A DNA stretch of 64,000 nt from Pseudomonas grandcourensis (GCF_039909015.1 NZ_CP150919.1:6486501-6550500); one strand, 5' to 3'. Counted from the stretch's first letter, positions 1-9,696 are shown. Made by a program: numbers and translations. Notes: generated by a model from the sequence alone, not told the origin.

Positions 1-288
1 ATTCTGGCCCAGCACGGCCTGACCGAAGTCACCCAGGCCGACCGCCAGCACGACATCGAACTGGGCGACCTGATGCACAAGCTGTTCGACCATCACTTCG
101 AGCTGCCGACACTACCGAGTGATGTCGATGTGTTCGCCCTGGCCATGGAACTGGGCGACCGGGTGTATGCGCGCTCGGTGCAGCAGCACGGGCAGATCAC
201 GCCGCGCATGGCCGAGGAAGGGATGCGGGTGTTTGATGCTTATGTGGGGTTGTATTTGCCACCGTATCTGCCCAAGCGGAAGCTCTAG
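1..288 (+). CDS. C-terminal part of a probable TetR-type regulator (5' end outside window)
   Basis: The reading frame is open from base 1 and stops at 286-288, so only the last 95 residues are present. The segment is all-helical in appearance and ends in a pattern (ARSVQQHGQITPRMAEEG, then a YVGLYLPPYLP tail) that resembles the C-terminal ligand-binding domain of TetR-family regulators. No DNA-binding domain is visible because it would lie upstream of the window. It converges on the ssu operon, with a REP palindrome and the ssuF terminator between them. The family call is a resemblance only. Confidence 0.45.
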   Translation: MLAQHGLTEVTQADRQHDIELGDLMHKLFDHHFELPTLPSDVDVFALAMELGDRVYARSVQQHGQITPRMAEEGMRVFDAYVGLYLPPYLPKRKL

Positions 289-304
289 CGCGCTCACTGA
301 CCTC

Positions 305-324
305 ATCGCGAGCTTGCTCGCGAT
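305..324. repeat. REP palindrome
   Basis: A perfect palindrome built on GCGAGCTTGCTCGC lies between the convergent first gene and ssuF. It is the core of the REP family seen repeatedly in this window. Confidence 0.8.
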
Positions 325-358
325 GGCCGCACCGCTCAGCTCAAGACAAGCACACATG

Positions 359-396
359 AAAAAACCCCGAAGGGCTCAAACCCTTCGGGGTTGTTG
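359..396 (-). terminator. Rho-independent terminator of the ssu operon
   Basis: Stem AACCCCGAAGGG (363-374) pairs with CCCTTCGGGGTT (381-392) around a six-base loop. A run of A on the + strand before the stem gives the U-tract for minus-strand transcripts. It lies just beyond the ssuF stop codon. Confidence 0.85.
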
Positions 397-410
397 TTTA
401 CGCATGTGCC

Positions 411-626
411 TTACAACTTGGCGATCGACACCTCGGTGGATTTCACGAATGCGATCACTTCACTGCCGACCGCCAGCTCCAACTCTTTCACCGAGCGCGT
501 GGTGATCACCGAAGTGACGATGCCGGATGCGGTCTGCACGTCGATTTCCGACAGCACGTCGCCGAGGACGATTTCCTTGATGGAGCCTTTGAACTGGTTA
601 CGAACGTTGATGGCCTTGATTGTCAT
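411..626 (-). CDS. ssuF: SsuF, molybdopterin-binding-like (TOBE/Mop) protein of sulfonate operon
   Basis: A 71-residue protein made of one Mop/TOBE domain, the fold that binds oxyanions such as molybdate. SsuF is the usual last gene of Pseudomonas ssuEADCBF operons; it is needed for sulfonate use in P. putida but its exact role is unclear. It follows ssuB by about 35 bases and is followed by a strong terminator. The protein has no Cys and no Met apart from the initiator, in line with the sulfur-poor make-up of its neighbours. Confidence 0.9.
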   Translation of the reverse strand: MTIKAINVRNQFKGSIKEIVLGDVLSEIDVQTASGIVTSVITTRSVKELELAVGSEVIAFVKSTEVSIAKL

Positions 627-660
627 GATGTTGATTCCTGTCGTTTGGATGAGGCTTGAG

Positions 661-1467
661 TTATTGAGCCCAACGCAACTGCGTGGGCAAGGGTGAAACA
701 GGTTCCGGTTCCGGCGGTTGGCCAGGCAGCGCCAGCACGCGATTGAGGACTTCGGTTTCCAGCGCCGCCAGCCGATGGGAACCGCGCACGCGAGGGCGCG
801 GCAGTTCCACGTGCAGGTCGAGGCCGACTTCGCCGTCTTCGATCAGGATCACCCGATCGGCAATCGCCACCGCTTCACTGACGTCATGGGTCACCAGCAA
901 CACCGTGAAACCGTGCTGTTGCCAGAGCCGTTCGATCAGTTGCTGCATTTCAATTCGGGTCAGGGCATCCAGCGCACCCAAGGGTTCGTCGAGCAACAGC
1001 AGGCGCGGCTGATGAATCAACGCACGGGCCAAAGCCACGCGTTGCTTCTGTCCACCGGACAGCGCGGCCGGCCACTCGTGGGCGCGATCGGCCAGGCCCA
1101 CCGCTTCCAAGGCTTCAAGCGCTTGCGGCCGCCAGTTGCCCTTGAGGCCCAGGCCGACGTTGTCGATGATCTTTTTCCAGGGCAGCAAACGCGCGTCCTG
1201 GAACATCAGCCGCGTGTCTTCCCGCGCCTCACTCAATGGCGCGGCACCGGCGAACAACTCACCGCCAGTTGGCTGATCGAGACCAGCGAGCAAACGCAGC
1301 AAGGTACTTTTGCCGCAGCCGCTACGACCGACCACGGCGACAAACTGGCCCGCCGGAATGTGCAGATCGATCTCACGCAGCACCTGCCGAGCACCGAAGG
1401 TTTTTTGCAACTGGCGCACCACCAGCGGAGTCCCGCGTAGCAGGCGTGGAGGTTGTTGGGCAGTCAT
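661..1467 (-). CDS. ssuB: SsuB, ATPase of the aliphatic sulfonate ABC importer
   Basis: A 268-residue ABC ATPase that would energise the SsuABC importer on the cytoplasmic face. Walker A (GRSGCGKST), the LSGGQKQR signature and Walker B (LLLLDEP) are all present. A longer upstream frame exists, but the ATG at 1467 overlaps the ssuC stop as ATGA, the usual translational-coupling arrangement, so that start is chosen. A C-terminal extension rich in Pro and Glu follows the nucleotide-binding domain. Confidence 0.95.
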   Translation of the reverse strand: MTAQQPPRLLRGTPLVVRQLQKTFGARQVLREIDLHIPAGQFVAVVGRSGCGKSTLLRLLAGLDQPTGGELFAGAAPLSEAREDTRLMFQDARLLPWKKIIDNVGLGLKGNWRPQALEALEAVGLADRAHEWPAALSGGQKQRVALARALIHQPRLLLLDEPLGALDALTRIEMQQLIERLWQQHGFTVLLVTHDVSEAVAIADRVILIEDGEVGLDLHVELPRPRVRGSHRLAALETEVLNRVLALPGQPPEPEPVSPLPTQLRWAQ

Positions 1468-2246
1468 ACCGAACCTCCTCTGGCAACCTGATACGCCGGG
1501 TGCCAGCGCAGCCACACGCGCTCAAGTCCACGGGCCGCGAGGTCGGCCAGTTTGCCGAGTACCGCGTACAACAGAATCGCCAGCACCACCACGTCGGTCT
1601 GCAAGAATTCCCGGGCATTCATTGCCAGATAGCCGATGCCGGAACTCGCGGAAATGGTTTCCGCGACGATCAACGTCAGCCACATGAAGCCCAGAGCGAA
1701 GCGCACGCCAACCAGAATCGAAGGCAGCGCCCCCGGCAGAATCACCTGCCAGAACAGACCGAAACCAGACAAGCCATAACTGCGCGACATCTCCACCAGC
1801 GCCGGATCAACGTTGCGGATGCCGTGATAGGTGTTGAGGTAGATCGGGAACAACGTACCCAGCGCCACCAGAAAAATCTTCGCCGACTCGTCGATACCGA
1901 ACCACAGGATCACCAGTGGAATCAGCGCAAGGTGCGGCACGTTGCGGATCATTTGCACCGAACTGTCGAGCAGGCGCTCGCCCCACTTTGACAGTCCGGT
2001 GATGAAGCCAAGGGTCAGGCCGATGCCGCCACCGATGGTGAAGCCCAGCGCGGCACGCCAGCCACTGATCGCCAGGTGTGTCCAGATTTCGCCACTGCGC
2101 ACCAGGCTCACGCCGGCCTCGATGACGGCGATGGGAGCCGGCAGGATCCGTGTCGACAACCAACCCGCCGACACACTCAACTGCCACACCGCCAGCAACA
2201 ACACCGGCAACGCCCAAGGCGCAAGGCTGTGGATGATTTTCTTCAT
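1464..2246 (-). CDS. ssuC: SsuC, permease of the aliphatic sulfonate ABC importer
   Basis: A 260-residue inner-membrane permease of the BPD type with about six hydrophobic segments. An EAA-like loop is recognisable around [14 protein letters not shown]. It forms the channel of the sulfonate importer with SsuA (periplasmic binding protein) and SsuB. It starts about 10 bases after the ssuD stop and overlaps ssuB by four bases, consistent with one polycistronic message. Confidence 0.95.
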   Translation of the reverse strand: MKKIIHSLAPWALPVLLLAVWQLSVSAGWLSTRILPAPIAVIEAGVSLVRSGEIWTHLAISGWRAALGFTIGGGIGLTLGFITGLSKWGERLLDSSVQMIRNVPHLALIPLVILWFGIDESAKIFLVALGTLFPIYLNTYHGIRNVDPALVEMSRSYGLSGFGLFWQVILPGALPSILVGVRFALGFMWLTLIVAETISASSGIGYLAMNAREFLQTDVVVLAILLYAVLGKLADLAARGLERVWLRWHPAYQVARGGSV

Positions 2247-2255
2247 GACCGCGCC

Positions 2256-3404
2256 TCAGCTCTGGGACGCGGCTTTGGGCAGAATGTCGTTGGCGACCAT
2301 CTCGCCGAACGGGCTGACATAGCCGGCACTTTTCGGTAGCTCAGGACGCTCGACATCGAGGTGCGGGAACAGCAACTCGGCCACCCGGTACGACTCTTCC
2401 AGGTGTGGATAACCGGAGAAGATGAACGTATCGATGCCGAGGTCCGCGTACTCCTTCACGCGGGCGGCCACGGTCGGACCATCGCCCACCAGCGCCGTAC
2501 CGGCACCGCCGCGCACCAGACCGACACCGGCCCACAGGTTAGGGCTGACTTCGAGGTTGTCGCGGCTTCCGCCATGCAATGCAGCCATGCGTTGCTGGCC
2601 GACAGAATCGAAACGTGCCAGCGAAGCCTGGGCACGAGCGATGGTCTCGTTGTCCAGATGCGAAATCAGTTTATCCGCCGCTTGCCAGGCTTCGGCGTTG
2701 GTTTCACGCACGATCACATGCAAGCGAATGCCGAAGCGCACGGTACGACCGAGCTTGGCGGCCTTGGCACGGACCTGTTCAATTTTTTCCGCCACGGCGG
2801 CCGGTGGCTCGCCCCAGGTCAGGACCATTTCCACCTGTTCGGCGGCCAGATCCTGCGCGGCTTCCGAGGAACCGCCGAAGTACAGCGGCGGACGCGGCTG
2901 CTGGATCGGCGGATAGAGCAACTTCGCCCCTTTCACGCTGATGTGCTGGCCGTCGTAATCGACGGTTTCGCCTTCCAGCACCCGTCGCCAGATGCGGGTG
3001 AATTCCACCGAGGCCTGATAGCGCTCTTCGTGGCTCAGGAACAGACCATCGCCCGCCAACTCTTCCGGATCACCGCCCGTCACCAGATTGAACAACGCAC
3101 GACCACCAGACAGTCGATCCAGGGTTGCGGCCTGACGCGCCGCCACCGTCGGGGAAATGATCCCGGGGCGCAGGGCAACCAGGAACTTCAAGCGCTGGGT
3201 CACCGGAATCAGCGATGCAGCCACCAGCCACGAATCTTCGCAGGAGCGACCGGTAGGGATCAGCACCCCGCCGAACCCCAGGCGATCCGCTGCCTGTGCC
3301 ACTTGTTGCAGGTAACCGTGATCGACAGCGCGTGCGCCTTCGGCGGTGCCAAGGTAATGGCCGTCACCGTGGGTAGGCAGGAACCAGAAAATATTGAGGC
3401 TCAT
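2256..3404 (-). CDS. ssuD: SsuD, FMNH2-dependent alkanesulfonate monooxygenase
   Basis: A 382-residue bacterial-luciferase-fold enzyme. It cleaves the C-S bond of alkanesulfonates using FMNH2 from SsuE and O2, giving an aldehyde and sulfite. The N terminus ([16 protein letters not shown]) and the conserved active-site Cys at residue 55 (residue 54 without the initiator, in GRSCEDSW) match the family. Length is as expected for SsuD. A good Shine-Dalgarno (AAGGAGAC) precedes the ATG. It contains only three internal Met and one Cys. Confidence 0.96.
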   Translation of the reverse strand: MSLNIFWFLPTHGDGHYLGTAEGARAVDHGYLQQVAQAADRLGFGGVLIPTGRSCEDSWLVAASLIPVTQRLKFLVALRPGIISPTVAARQAATLDRLSGGRALFNLVTGGDPEELAGDGLFLSHEERYQASVEFTRIWRRVLEGETVDYDGQHISVKGAKLLYPPIQQPRPPLYFGGSSEAAQDLAAEQVEMVLTWGEPPAAVAEKIEQVRAKAAKLGRTVRFGIRLHVIVRETNAEAWQAADKLISHLDNETIARAQASLARFDSVGQQRMAALHGGSRDNLEVSPNLWAGVGLVRGGAGTALVGDGPTVAARVKEYADLGIDTFIFSGYPHLEESYRVAELLFPHLDVERPELPKSAGYVSPFGEMVANDILPKAASQS

Positions 3405-3429
3405 GGAGTGGTCTCCTTGGGGAATCGAA

Positions 3430-4425
3430 TTATTGGGCTTTGGTTACTGAGCCTTGGGCAACGGCAGCCGGCGGCGTCCAGATCACGTCTTTGATGCTCA
3501 ACTGCTTGGGAATCAGCTTGAGCTGGTAAAAGCTGTCGGCGATTTTCTGCTGCGCAGCGACCACTTCCGGGGTGAGGAACAGCGCGCCATAGCCCTGGCG
3601 TTTCACCGAGGTCAGGGTGATGTCCGCCGGCAGGCCGAGCAGCGGTGAAACCTGTTGGGTCACCTCTTGCGGGTTAGCCTTGGACCACTGGCCCACCGCG
3701 CGCACCTCTTCCACCAGGGTCTTGATCACCTCGGGATTTTTCTGCGCATAAGGTTTGGTCGCCAGGTAGAACTGATGGTTGTCGACGATGCCCTGGCCGT
3801 CGCGCAGGGTGCGTGCTTGCAGCTGTTGTTCGGCGGCGGCCTGGTACGGGTCCCAGATCACCCAGGCGTCGACGCTGCCACGCTCGAACGCGGCGCGAGC
3901 ATCGGCCGGCGGCAGGAACACGGTCTGGATGTCGGTGTATTTGAGACCGGCGTCTTCCAGCGCACGCACCAGCAGGTAGTGCACGTTGGAGCCTTTGTTC
4001 AGGACGACTTTCTTGCCCTTGAGATCCGCCACCGATTGGACCGGAGAGTCCTTCGGCACCAGGATCGCTTCGCTGTGCGGCGCTGGCGGTTCATAGGCGA
4101 CATAGAGCAAATCGGCACCCGCTGCCTGGGCAAACACCGGAGGCGTTTCGCCGGTGACACCGAAGTCGATGGAGCCGACGTTCAGGCCTTCAAGCAGTTG
4201 CGGGCCGCCGGGGAACTCAGTCCATTGCACGTCCACGCCTTGGGCGGCGAGGCGTTTTTCCAGGGTGCCCTTGGCTTTGAGCAGCACCAGGGTGCCGTAT
4301 TTCTGATAGCCGATTCGTAGCACGCCTTCCTGGGTAGAAAGCGCCTGAGCTTGAGTAATGGCGCCGAAGGTCAAAGCCGCAGCAAACAGAGCGACCAGAC
4401 CGCGACGCAAAATGACAGGGCGCAT
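3430..4425 (-). CDS. ssuA: SsuA, periplasmic aliphatic sulfonate-binding protein
   Basis: A 331-residue solute-binding protein with a Sec signal peptide (hydrophobic stretch at about 10-24, cleavage near AQA). The start at 4425 is chosen because AAAAAGGAGAGC sits immediately upstream; a start 12 codons earlier has no such site. The fold is that of the NitT/TauT/SsuA class. Apart from the initiator Met the whole protein contains no Met and no Cys, remarkable for its length and suited to high expression during sulfur starvation. It lies between ssuE and ssuD, the standard order. Confidence 0.95.
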   Translation of the reverse strand: MRPVILRRGLVALFAAALTFGAITQAQALSTQEGVLRIGYQKYGTLVLLKAKGTLEKRLAAQGVDVQWTEFPGGPQLLEGLNVGSIDFGVTGETPPVFAQAAGADLLYVAYEPPAPHSEAILVPKDSPVQSVADLKGKKVVLNKGSNVHYLLVRALEDAGLKYTDIQTVFLPPADARAAFERGSVDAWVIWDPYQAAAEQQLQARTLRDGQGIVDNHQFYLATKPYAQKNPEVIKTLVEEVRAVGQWSKANPQEVTQQVSPLLGLPADITLTSVKRQGYGALFLTPEVVAAQQKIADSFYQLKLIPKQLSIKDVIWTPPAAVAQGSVTKAQ

Positions 4426-4514
4426 GGCGCTCTCCTTTTTGCAGTTGGGTTTTGGCTGCACCTGCTTGCCCGTTGGCGGGCGAGTAAGGCCAGTACTTCA
4501 ATTTTCGGTGAGGC

Positions 4515-5108
4515 TCAAATGCTCCAGCGAGCACTCAACAAGCGATCATTCAACAAGTTCGGATCGAGCGGCTTGGGCCGTCGCGCCATGGCGCTGAAAA
4601 ACTGCTCCAGCGATTCATTCAGTCGTTGTTCCAGCTCCGGCGCCAACTGCGCCAGGGCACTGCCTTCGCCGTAGGCGATCTGGCTGTCGACGGCGAAAAT
4701 ACCTTGCAGCATTTCCTGAGCCTTCAATGCCGACAGCACCGGCTTGAGCGAGTAATCCACCGCCAGCATGTGGGCGATGCTGCCGCCAGTGACCACCGGA
4801 AGAACCACCTTGTGGCTCAAGGCTCGTTCGGGCAGCAGATCCAGCACGACTTTCAGTGCTCCGGAAAACGATGCCTTGTAAATCGGTGTGGCGATCAGCA
4901 GGCCATCGGCGTTTTCAATCTGTTGCAGCAGGTCAACCACCTTGGGGCTGTCGAAGCGTGCGTGCAGCAAGTCCTCGGCCGGGAAGTCCCGCACCTGATA
5001 ACTCACCACTTCCACGCCCTGCCCTTGCAACCAACACCGGGAGCGATCCAGCAGCACCCCGGAACGAGAGCGCTGACTGGGACTGCCACTGAGTGAGACA
5101 ACCAACAT
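4515..5108 (-). CDS. ssuE: SsuE, NAD(P)H-dependent FMN reductase
   Basis: A 197-residue flavodoxin-fold reductase that supplies FMNH2 to SsuD. The phosphate-binding N-terminal loop ([12 protein letters not shown]) and the [14 protein letters not shown] segment are typical. It is the first gene of the ssu operon; the AT-rich upstream region (about 5170-5260) holds a variant of the motif shared with tauA and the porins. About 90 bases separate it from ssuA. Confidence 0.93.
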   Translation of the reverse strand: MLVVSLSGSPSQRSRSGVLLDRSRCWLQGQGVEVVSYQVRDFPAEDLLHARFDSPKVVDLLQQIENADGLLIATPIYKASFSGALKVVLDLLPERALSHKVVLPVVTGGSIAHMLAVDYSLKPVLSALKAQEMLQGIFAVDSQIAYGEGSALAQLAPELEQRLNESLEQFFSAMARRPKPLDPNLLNDRLLSARWSI

Positions 5109-5215
5109 TCAGACGACTCCTTGCATGGTGTTGGCGATTCGCGGCTTGCGATCTCGCGTTGATGGAGTGACCTTAACAGCTGATTCATATATCCATAAAT
5201 CATATTTATTCATTT

Positions 5216-5240
5216 GGTTATGCGTTATGGAAATATATAA
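5216..5240 (-). promoter_or_regulatory. Variant of the shared sulfur-module motif upstream of ssuE
   Basis: Read toward ssuE the sequence contains TTTCCATAACGCATAA, a diverged copy of the TTCCTAANCGRTATTWA element found upstream of tauA and the two porins. It lies about 110 bases before the ssuE start in a strongly AT-rich stretch. A sulfur-responsive LysR-type activator such as CysB is a plausible binder, but that is inference. Confidence 0.4.
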
Positions 5241-5340
5241 ACAGATTTCTTCCAGGCAAAAAAACAGGCCGTCGAAACGACCTGAAATCCCCTGCTTTGT
5301 GGGTACACATCTTGAATTCCGTTGCGCCTGATACGCCGCC

Positions 5341-5363
5341 ATCGCGAGCAAGCTCGCCCCCAC
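5341..5363. repeat. REP element, single copy
   Basis: ATCGCGAGCAAGCTCG followed by CCCCCAC lies between lsfA and ssuE. It is one degenerate arm of the common REP family. Confidence 0.65.
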
Positions 5364-5397
5364 AAGGGTCCGCAGCGGCGCCAAAAATGCTGAAGAC

Positions 5398-6036
5398 TTA
5401 CCGGTTCGGCTGCGGCGTCAGGCGCAGGTAAGGCTTGACCGCCCGATAGCCCTTGGGAAAGCGCTGTTTGATTTCGTCTTCATCCTTGAGCGACGGCACG
5501 ATCACCACCTCATCACCGTCCTGCCAGTTGGCCGGTGTGGCCACCTTGTAGTTGTCGGTGAGTTGCAGCGAGTCGATCACCCGCAGGATCTCATTGAAGT
5601 TGCGGCCGGTGCTCGCCGGGTAGGTAATCGTCAGCCGGACCTTTTTCTTCGGGTCGATCACGAACAGACTGCGCACGGTCAGGGTGTCGTTGGCGTTGGG
5701 GTGGATCAGGTCGTAGAGGTCCGAGACCTTGCGGTCGGCGTCATCCAGGATCGGAAAGTTGACCACCGTGGCCTGGGTTTCGTTGATGTCCTCGATCCAC
5801 TTGTGGTGCGACTCCACCGGGTCCACCGACAAAGCGATGGCCTTGACGCCGCGCGCTGCGAACTCGTCCTTGAGCCTGGCAGTGAAGCCCAGTTCAGTGG
5901 TGCACACCGGCGTGAAGTCCGCCGGATGGGAAAACAGCACGCCCCAACTATCGCCCAGCCACTGATGGAAACGGATGGTGCCGGCGCTGGAGTTCTGTTC
6001 GAAATCGGGGGCGATATCGCCAAGTCTGAGGCCCAT
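5398..6036 (-). CDS. lsfA: LsfA, 1-Cys peroxiredoxin (sulfate-starvation-induced)
   Basis: A 212-residue 1-Cys (Prx6-type) peroxiredoxin that reduces peroxides. The peroxidatic Cys is residue 45 in the HPADFTPVCTTE motif and is the only Cys in the protein; there is no Met after the initiator. In P. putida and P. aeruginosa LsfA is known as a sulfate-starvation protein encoded beside ssu. It is separated from ssuE by about 290 bases containing a REP arm and the ssuE promoter region, so it is probably a separate unit. It may protect against peroxide leaked by the reduced-flavin monooxygenase system. Confidence 0.94.
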   Translation of the reverse strand: MGLRLGDIAPDFEQNSSAGTIRFHQWLGDSWGVLFSHPADFTPVCTTELGFTARLKDEFAARGVKAIALSVDPVESHHKWIEDINETQATVVNFPILDDADRKVSDLYDLIHPNANDTLTVRSLFVIDPKKKVRLTITYPASTGRNFNEILRVIDSLQLTDNYKVATPANWQDGDEVVIVPSLKDEDEIKQRFPKGYRAVKPYLRLTPQPNR

Positions 6037-6100
6037 GGTGCTGCTCCTTGTGAGTGCTTGATGGGTTCAACTGTGCCTGTGTTTTTTATCTATTAAAAAG

Positions 6101-6121
6101 AATAAATATCGATTTATTTAG
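6101..6121 (-). promoter_or_regulatory. Shared sulfur-module motif upstream of lsfA (half conserved)
   Basis: Read toward lsfA, AAATCGATATTTATT matches AATCGGTATTTATT of the tauA promoter at 13 of 14 positions over the AATCG-TATTTATT half, preceded by CTAAAT. The TTCCTAA half is not kept. It lies about 65 bases before the lsfA start. Confidence 0.45.
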
Positions 6122-6267
6122 ATCATAGAGAAATATTAAATATCTGTTCACTGGACGCGCCCGCGCAACCGGCCGAACATCGGCCCCAAGGTTCGAGAAG
6201 GCCTTGAGTTGCTGCAAAGAGGGACGTTCAAGGCGGGATTACGGGGGTGAACCCGTCTTGAAAAAGC

Positions 6268-6305
6268 GAAAGCCCCGCCCGGTGCAATACCGGGTGGGGC
6301 TTTTT
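6268..6305 (-). terminator. Rho-independent terminator after the first porin gene
   Basis: AGCCCCGCCCGGT (6271-6283) pairs with ACCGGGTGGGGCT around a GCAAT loop, apart from one G-T mismatch. It is flanked by A-rich and T-rich runs, so it can stop transcripts from the minus-strand porin gene. Confidence 0.85.
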
Positions 6306-6327
6306 TGTCTCTGTTACCCGGGCGCTA

Positions 6328-7671
6328 TTACAACAGCGGGATCGAGTAGCTGACGACCAGACGGTTTTCGTCCTGGGAACGAGTGTTCGGCAGATCGGTA
6401 CGCCACGTGGCGTTTTTCCACATCAGGCCGAGGTTCTTCAGCGCGCCGGACTGAACGACGTAACCCACGGTCAGGTCGCGTTCCCACTCGGAAGCTCCAT
6501 TGGCCGCCTCGCCACCCTTGGCGTTAACGGTATCGATATTGTCACCGTGCAGGTACACCAGACCCGCCGTCAGGCCGGGTACGCCGACCTTGGCGAAGTC
6601 AAAGGAGTAGCGTGCCTGCCAGGTACGCTCGCCGGCACGGCCGAACTTCTGGATTTGCGAGTCGGTAATGGTGTAGTTCGACGAACCGTCGCCCTGGTTC
6701 AGCCAAGGGAAATCGCTGCTGCCGTTGCTGACCTGATAACCGCCACCGAAGGTATGACCGGCAACGGAGTACAGGAACAAACCGCTGTACAGGTTGTTGT
6801 CGACCTTGCCCTTGCCGTTGACTGCGCCGCTGTAGTTGCCAGTGGTGAAGTACAGTGGGTCGTGACCGTTGGCACCGTCGTCGGAGCTGTTGAAGTAACG
6901 GAAGTCAGACTTCAACACGCCAGGGCCGATGGCCCAGTTGTGCACCAGACCCAGGAAGTGTTGTTTGTAGAACTCCTCCAGGTTGCCGTAGTAGTACTGG
7001 GCAGTCAGGTCCTTGGTGATCTTGTAGTCGCCACCGGCATAAATGAATTTGTTGCTGTCGCGGCCTGCAGCGGAACGGCTGTTGGCGCCGGAGATAGACA
7101 ACTGTTCGTTGTTGCTCGAGTTACGACCTTTTACCTGCTCGATCTGACCGCCGATCAAGGTCAGGTCCTTGATGTCGTTCGAGGCGATCTGGCCACCCTG
7201 CCAGGTTTGCGGCAACAGACGACCGTCGTTGGTCACGATCACCGGCAGCTTTGGCTGCAAGGTACCCAGCTTCAGCTCGGTCTGGGAGATCTTGGCTTTG
7301 GCAGTCAAACCCAGACTGGAGAAGTCATCAACCGCTTCGCCGTTGGACTTGCTCGGAAACACGGTGCCGCCGTACGAGTTGTTGCTCGCGCCGTTGGTGC
7401 CGCCACCGGAATCCAGTTTGACGCCCAACAGGCCGATCGCATCGATACCGAAGCCGACGGTGCCCTGGGTGTAACCCGAGATGAAACGCAGATCGAAGCC
7501 TTGGCCCCATTCTTCGTTTTTGTTCGGGCCAGTGCCGTCACGGTAATCGGTGTTGATGTAGAAGTTACGCAGCCCCAATGTTGCCTTGCTGTCTTCGATA
7601 AAACCCGCGGCGCTTGCCTGCTGGGTCAAAACCCCGACGGCCACAGCGATGGCCAAGGTGGACTTGTTCAT
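6328..7671 (-). CDS. OprD-family outer-membrane porin, copy 1
   Basis: A 447-residue OprD-type channel with a signal peptide (cleavage near ASAAGF) and the family opening FIEDSKATLGLRNFY. The mature protein is rich in Gly, Asn and aromatic residues as expected of an 18-strand barrel. It ends in a hydrophobic last strand, although the final residue is Leu rather than the usual Phe. It has one internal Met and no Cys. The substrate cannot be read from sequence; its place between lsfA and tauA and its sulfur-poor make-up suggest uptake of an organosulfur compound. It shares the leader MNKSTLA-AVAVGV with the next porin. Confidence 0.88.
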   Translation of the reverse strand: MNKSTLAIAVAVGVLTQQASAAGFIEDSKATLGLRNFYINTDYRDGTGPNKNEEWGQGFDLRFISGYTQGTVGFGIDAIGLLGVKLDSGGGTNGASNNSYGGTVFPSKSNGEAVDDFSSLGLTAKAKISQTELKLGTLQPKLPVIVTNDGRLLPQTWQGGQIASNDIKDLTLIGGQIEQVKGRNSSNNEQLSISGANSRSAAGRDSNKFIYAGGDYKITKDLTAQYYYGNLEEFYKQHFLGLVHNWAIGPGVLKSDFRYFNSSDDGANGHDPLYFTTGNYSGAVNGKGKVDNNLYSGLFLYSVAGHTFGGGYQVSNGSSDFPWLNQGDGSSNYTITDSQIQKFGRAGERTWQARYSFDFAKVGVPGLTAGLVYLHGDNIDTVNAKGGEAANGASEWERDLTVGYVVQSGALKNLGLMWKNATWRTDLPNTRSQDENRLVVSYSIPLL

Positions 7672-7828
7672 GTTTCGCTCCTCTCGTTTCTAATTCTGAT
7701 GTTCATGGTCCCGAATCGATTGCCCGGGATCCTGAATGCATAAATTCGCGGAAAACCGTCTAGGCCGGTCATTTGGCGGGCCGCAGGATACATGGCCTTA
7801 AAGCCAAAAAGAACTTTCTGATATTTTT

Positions 7829-7848
7829 TAATATCGCTTAGGAATATG
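7829..7848 (-). promoter_or_regulatory. Shared sulfur-module motif upstream of porin copy 1
   Basis: Read toward the porin gene the site is CATATTCCTAAGCGATATTA, matching the tauA and porin copy 2 sites across TTCCTAANCGRTATT. It is about 160 bases before the start codon. Confidence 0.6.
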
Positions 7849-8041
7849 ACTTCCCGCGACAGATCCGAGGTATCGGCGGTGAGGCCGACGCCTGAACCTG
7901 ATCTATTGTCGAGGGACGAAATGGCTGAATCCGAGCTCAGGGATGAGTGTCGGACAGGCGCACTTTAAGCGGGATGAATAGAAACTAAAAAGAATAATAA
8001 ATAATCAGCAAAGATCTTTTTGGAATATTAAAAAGCAGGCA

Positions 8042-8070
8042 AAAAAAACCCCGCCAGCGAGCGGGGCTTT
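8042..8070 (-). terminator. Rho-independent terminator after porin copy 2
   Basis: CCCCGC (8049-8054) pairs with GCGGGG (8061-8066), preceded by eight A residues (U-tract on the minus strand) and followed by TTTTT. It stops transcription of the porin gene ending at 8083. Confidence 0.8.
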
Positions 8071-8082
8071 TTCTTGTGGCTG

Positions 8083-9423
8083 TTACATGAAGCTGTAGGT
8101 GTAGTTGAAGATCAGACGGGTCTGGTCTTGATCGAGGGTGCTGGTGTTGCCACGGTAGGTACCGTGACGCAGCGTCGTACCAAAGCCTTTCAGTGCGCCC
8201 GTTTGAATCACGTAATCAATGCGCGCGTCGGTCTCGTGCTCACTCAGGTCTTTACCAACACCGTTGGTAGCCTTGATGTCCTGGCCATTCAAGTAAGCAA
8301 TCGAAGCTTTCAAGCCTGGCACGCCCAGGGAGGCGAAGTCATAGGAGTACTGACCGAACGTGGTGTTTTCACCGGCACGGATGAAGCTGCCAACTGTGGC
8401 ATCGGTAAACGAGTAGAAGCTCGCGCCGCCGGCACCTTCAGGATTTCCGTTGCCATCGACAAGGTTGCCTTGGTTCAAGAAAACGAAGCCGCCGTCATCG
8501 TTGACACGCTGATGCCCGATCAGGAACGCGTTGCCACCCAGGGTATAGGTGAACATGGCGCTCCAGGTCTTGTTATCAATCTCACCCGGGGTCTTGGCGA
8601 AACCGTTGTTGTTGTTGAAACGGAAACCCGGATCGCCGTTCTTGCCGTCGGAGCTGCTATCGAAATAACGGATATCTGTCTTGAACGACTGATTGGCCGC
8701 GATCGGGTAGACGTGTACCAGACCGAGGAAGTTCTGCTTGTAGAAGTCTTCCAGGTTCGCATAGTAGTACTGCAGCAAGAGGTCTTTGGTGACCTTCCAG
8801 TCAGCACCGCCGTAGAGGAATTTGTTGCTGTCCTGAGTAGCGCCAGCCACAGACAGGCCAGTGGAGTTCGAGGAGGCACGACCCGATGCGTGCTCCAGTT
8901 GACCAAAGTTGAAGGTCACGTTGTCGATTTCTTTGGAGGTGATGGTGCCACCTTCAAAGGTCTGCGGCAGCACACGGCTGTCGTTCGCGATCAGGATCGG
9001 CAGGTTAGGTGCCAGAGCGCCACCCAGGTGGGCTTCGGTCTTCGAGAAGCGCGCCTTGACGTTGCCATCCAGACGGCTCCACTCGTCGGCCGCTTCCTTG
9101 CCATCGCTAGGGAAGAAGGAGTTGCTGTTACCGGTCGGGTGATGTCCCTTGCCGCCATCCAGGTGGATACCCATCACAGCCTGGGCGTCGATACCAAAAC
9201 CTACGGTACCTTGGGTGAAACCGGACAGGTAATCGAACTTCAGACCTTCAGCGGTTTCGCGCTGACGGTTGGCAGGAGTGCTCGCACCTTCACGCATATC
9301 GGCGTCGTAATACATGGTGCGAGAGCTGATGGAAGCCTTGCTGTCTTCCAGGAAACCTGCGGCGCCTGCCTGCTGCGCCATAACCCCAACGGCCACGGCC
9401 AAAGCCAAGGTGGACTTGTTCAT
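8083..9423 (-). CDS. OprD-family outer-membrane porin, copy 2
   Basis: A 446-residue OprD-type porin, a tandem paralogue of the preceding gene. It has the same signal peptide pattern (MNKSTLALAVAVGV, cleavage near AGAAGF), the family start FLEDSKASISSRTMYY and a terminal Phe-Met end of the last strand. It has no Cys and five Met in the mature chain. Shared blocks with copy 1 include SGFTQGTVGFGIDA and the NLE-FYKQ-FLGLVH segment. The two likely arose by duplication followed by divergence of surface loops. Its substrate is unknown. Confidence 0.88.
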   Translation of the reverse strand: MNKSTLALAVAVGVMAQQAGAAGFLEDSKASISSRTMYYDADMREGASTPANRQRETAEGLKFDYLSGFTQGTVGFGIDAQAVMGIHLDGGKGHHPTGNSNSFFPSDGKEAADEWSRLDGNVKARFSKTEAHLGGALAPNLPILIANDSRVLPQTFEGGTITSKEIDNVTFNFGQLEHASGRASSNSTGLSVAGATQDSNKFLYGGADWKVTKDLLLQYYYANLEDFYKQNFLGLVHVYPIAANQSFKTDIRYFDSSSDGKNGDPGFRFNNNNGFAKTPGEIDNKTWSAMFTYTLGGNAFLIGHQRVNDDGGFVFLNQGNLVDGNGNPEGAGGASFYSFTDATVGSFIRAGENTTFGQYSYDFASLGVPGLKASIAYLNGQDIKATNGVGKDLSEHETDARIDYVIQTGALKGFGTTLRHGTYRGNTSTLDQDQTRLIFNYTYSFM

Positions 9424-9629
9424 TGTGTAGCTCCTCTCGATTCTAATTCTTGTGTTCCTGGTCTCGAGTCGACGCCCGAAATCCTAAGATGCGCGATTAG
9501 CGCCAGAGCGTGACCCACAAGTCAATCGTAACTGTATGTGTCTACGACCATAGTCTAATCCCCGATTTTTTGGTCCCTGCCGGGTCATGAATTCGTCATG
9601 AACCTGAAAAGAATTACCTAATTCTTTTC

Positions 9630-9650
9630 TAATACCGTTTAGGAATTTAG
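9630..9650 (-). promoter_or_regulatory. Shared sulfur-module motif upstream of porin copy 2
   Basis: Read toward the porin: AAATTCCTAAACGGTATTA. It matches the tauA site at nearly every position and lies about 207 bases before the porin start. Confidence 0.6.
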
Positions 9651-9696
9651 CTCCCCACTGCGCGACCACCACAGAATAGAAGGTTTGGCTCATAAG

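Larger units (their letters stand above)
7672..8082. other. 411-base intergenic region between the two porin genes
   Basis: No gene is seen. From the copy 2 side it holds that gene's terminator (8042-8070), an AT-rich stretch (about 7980-8040), a GC-richer stretch with no recognisable signal, and the shared sulfur-module motif at 7829-7848. The promoter of porin copy 1 must lie here. Confidence 0.7.

Noticed and set aside
4426..4461. An SsuA start 12 codons earlier
   Set aside because: AAAAAGGAGAGC lies just before the downstream ATG and would fall inside the longer form.
6547..9513. Long + strand frames opposite both OprD porins
   Set aside because: They are antisense shadows of two clearly recognisable porin genes with signal peptides and terminators.
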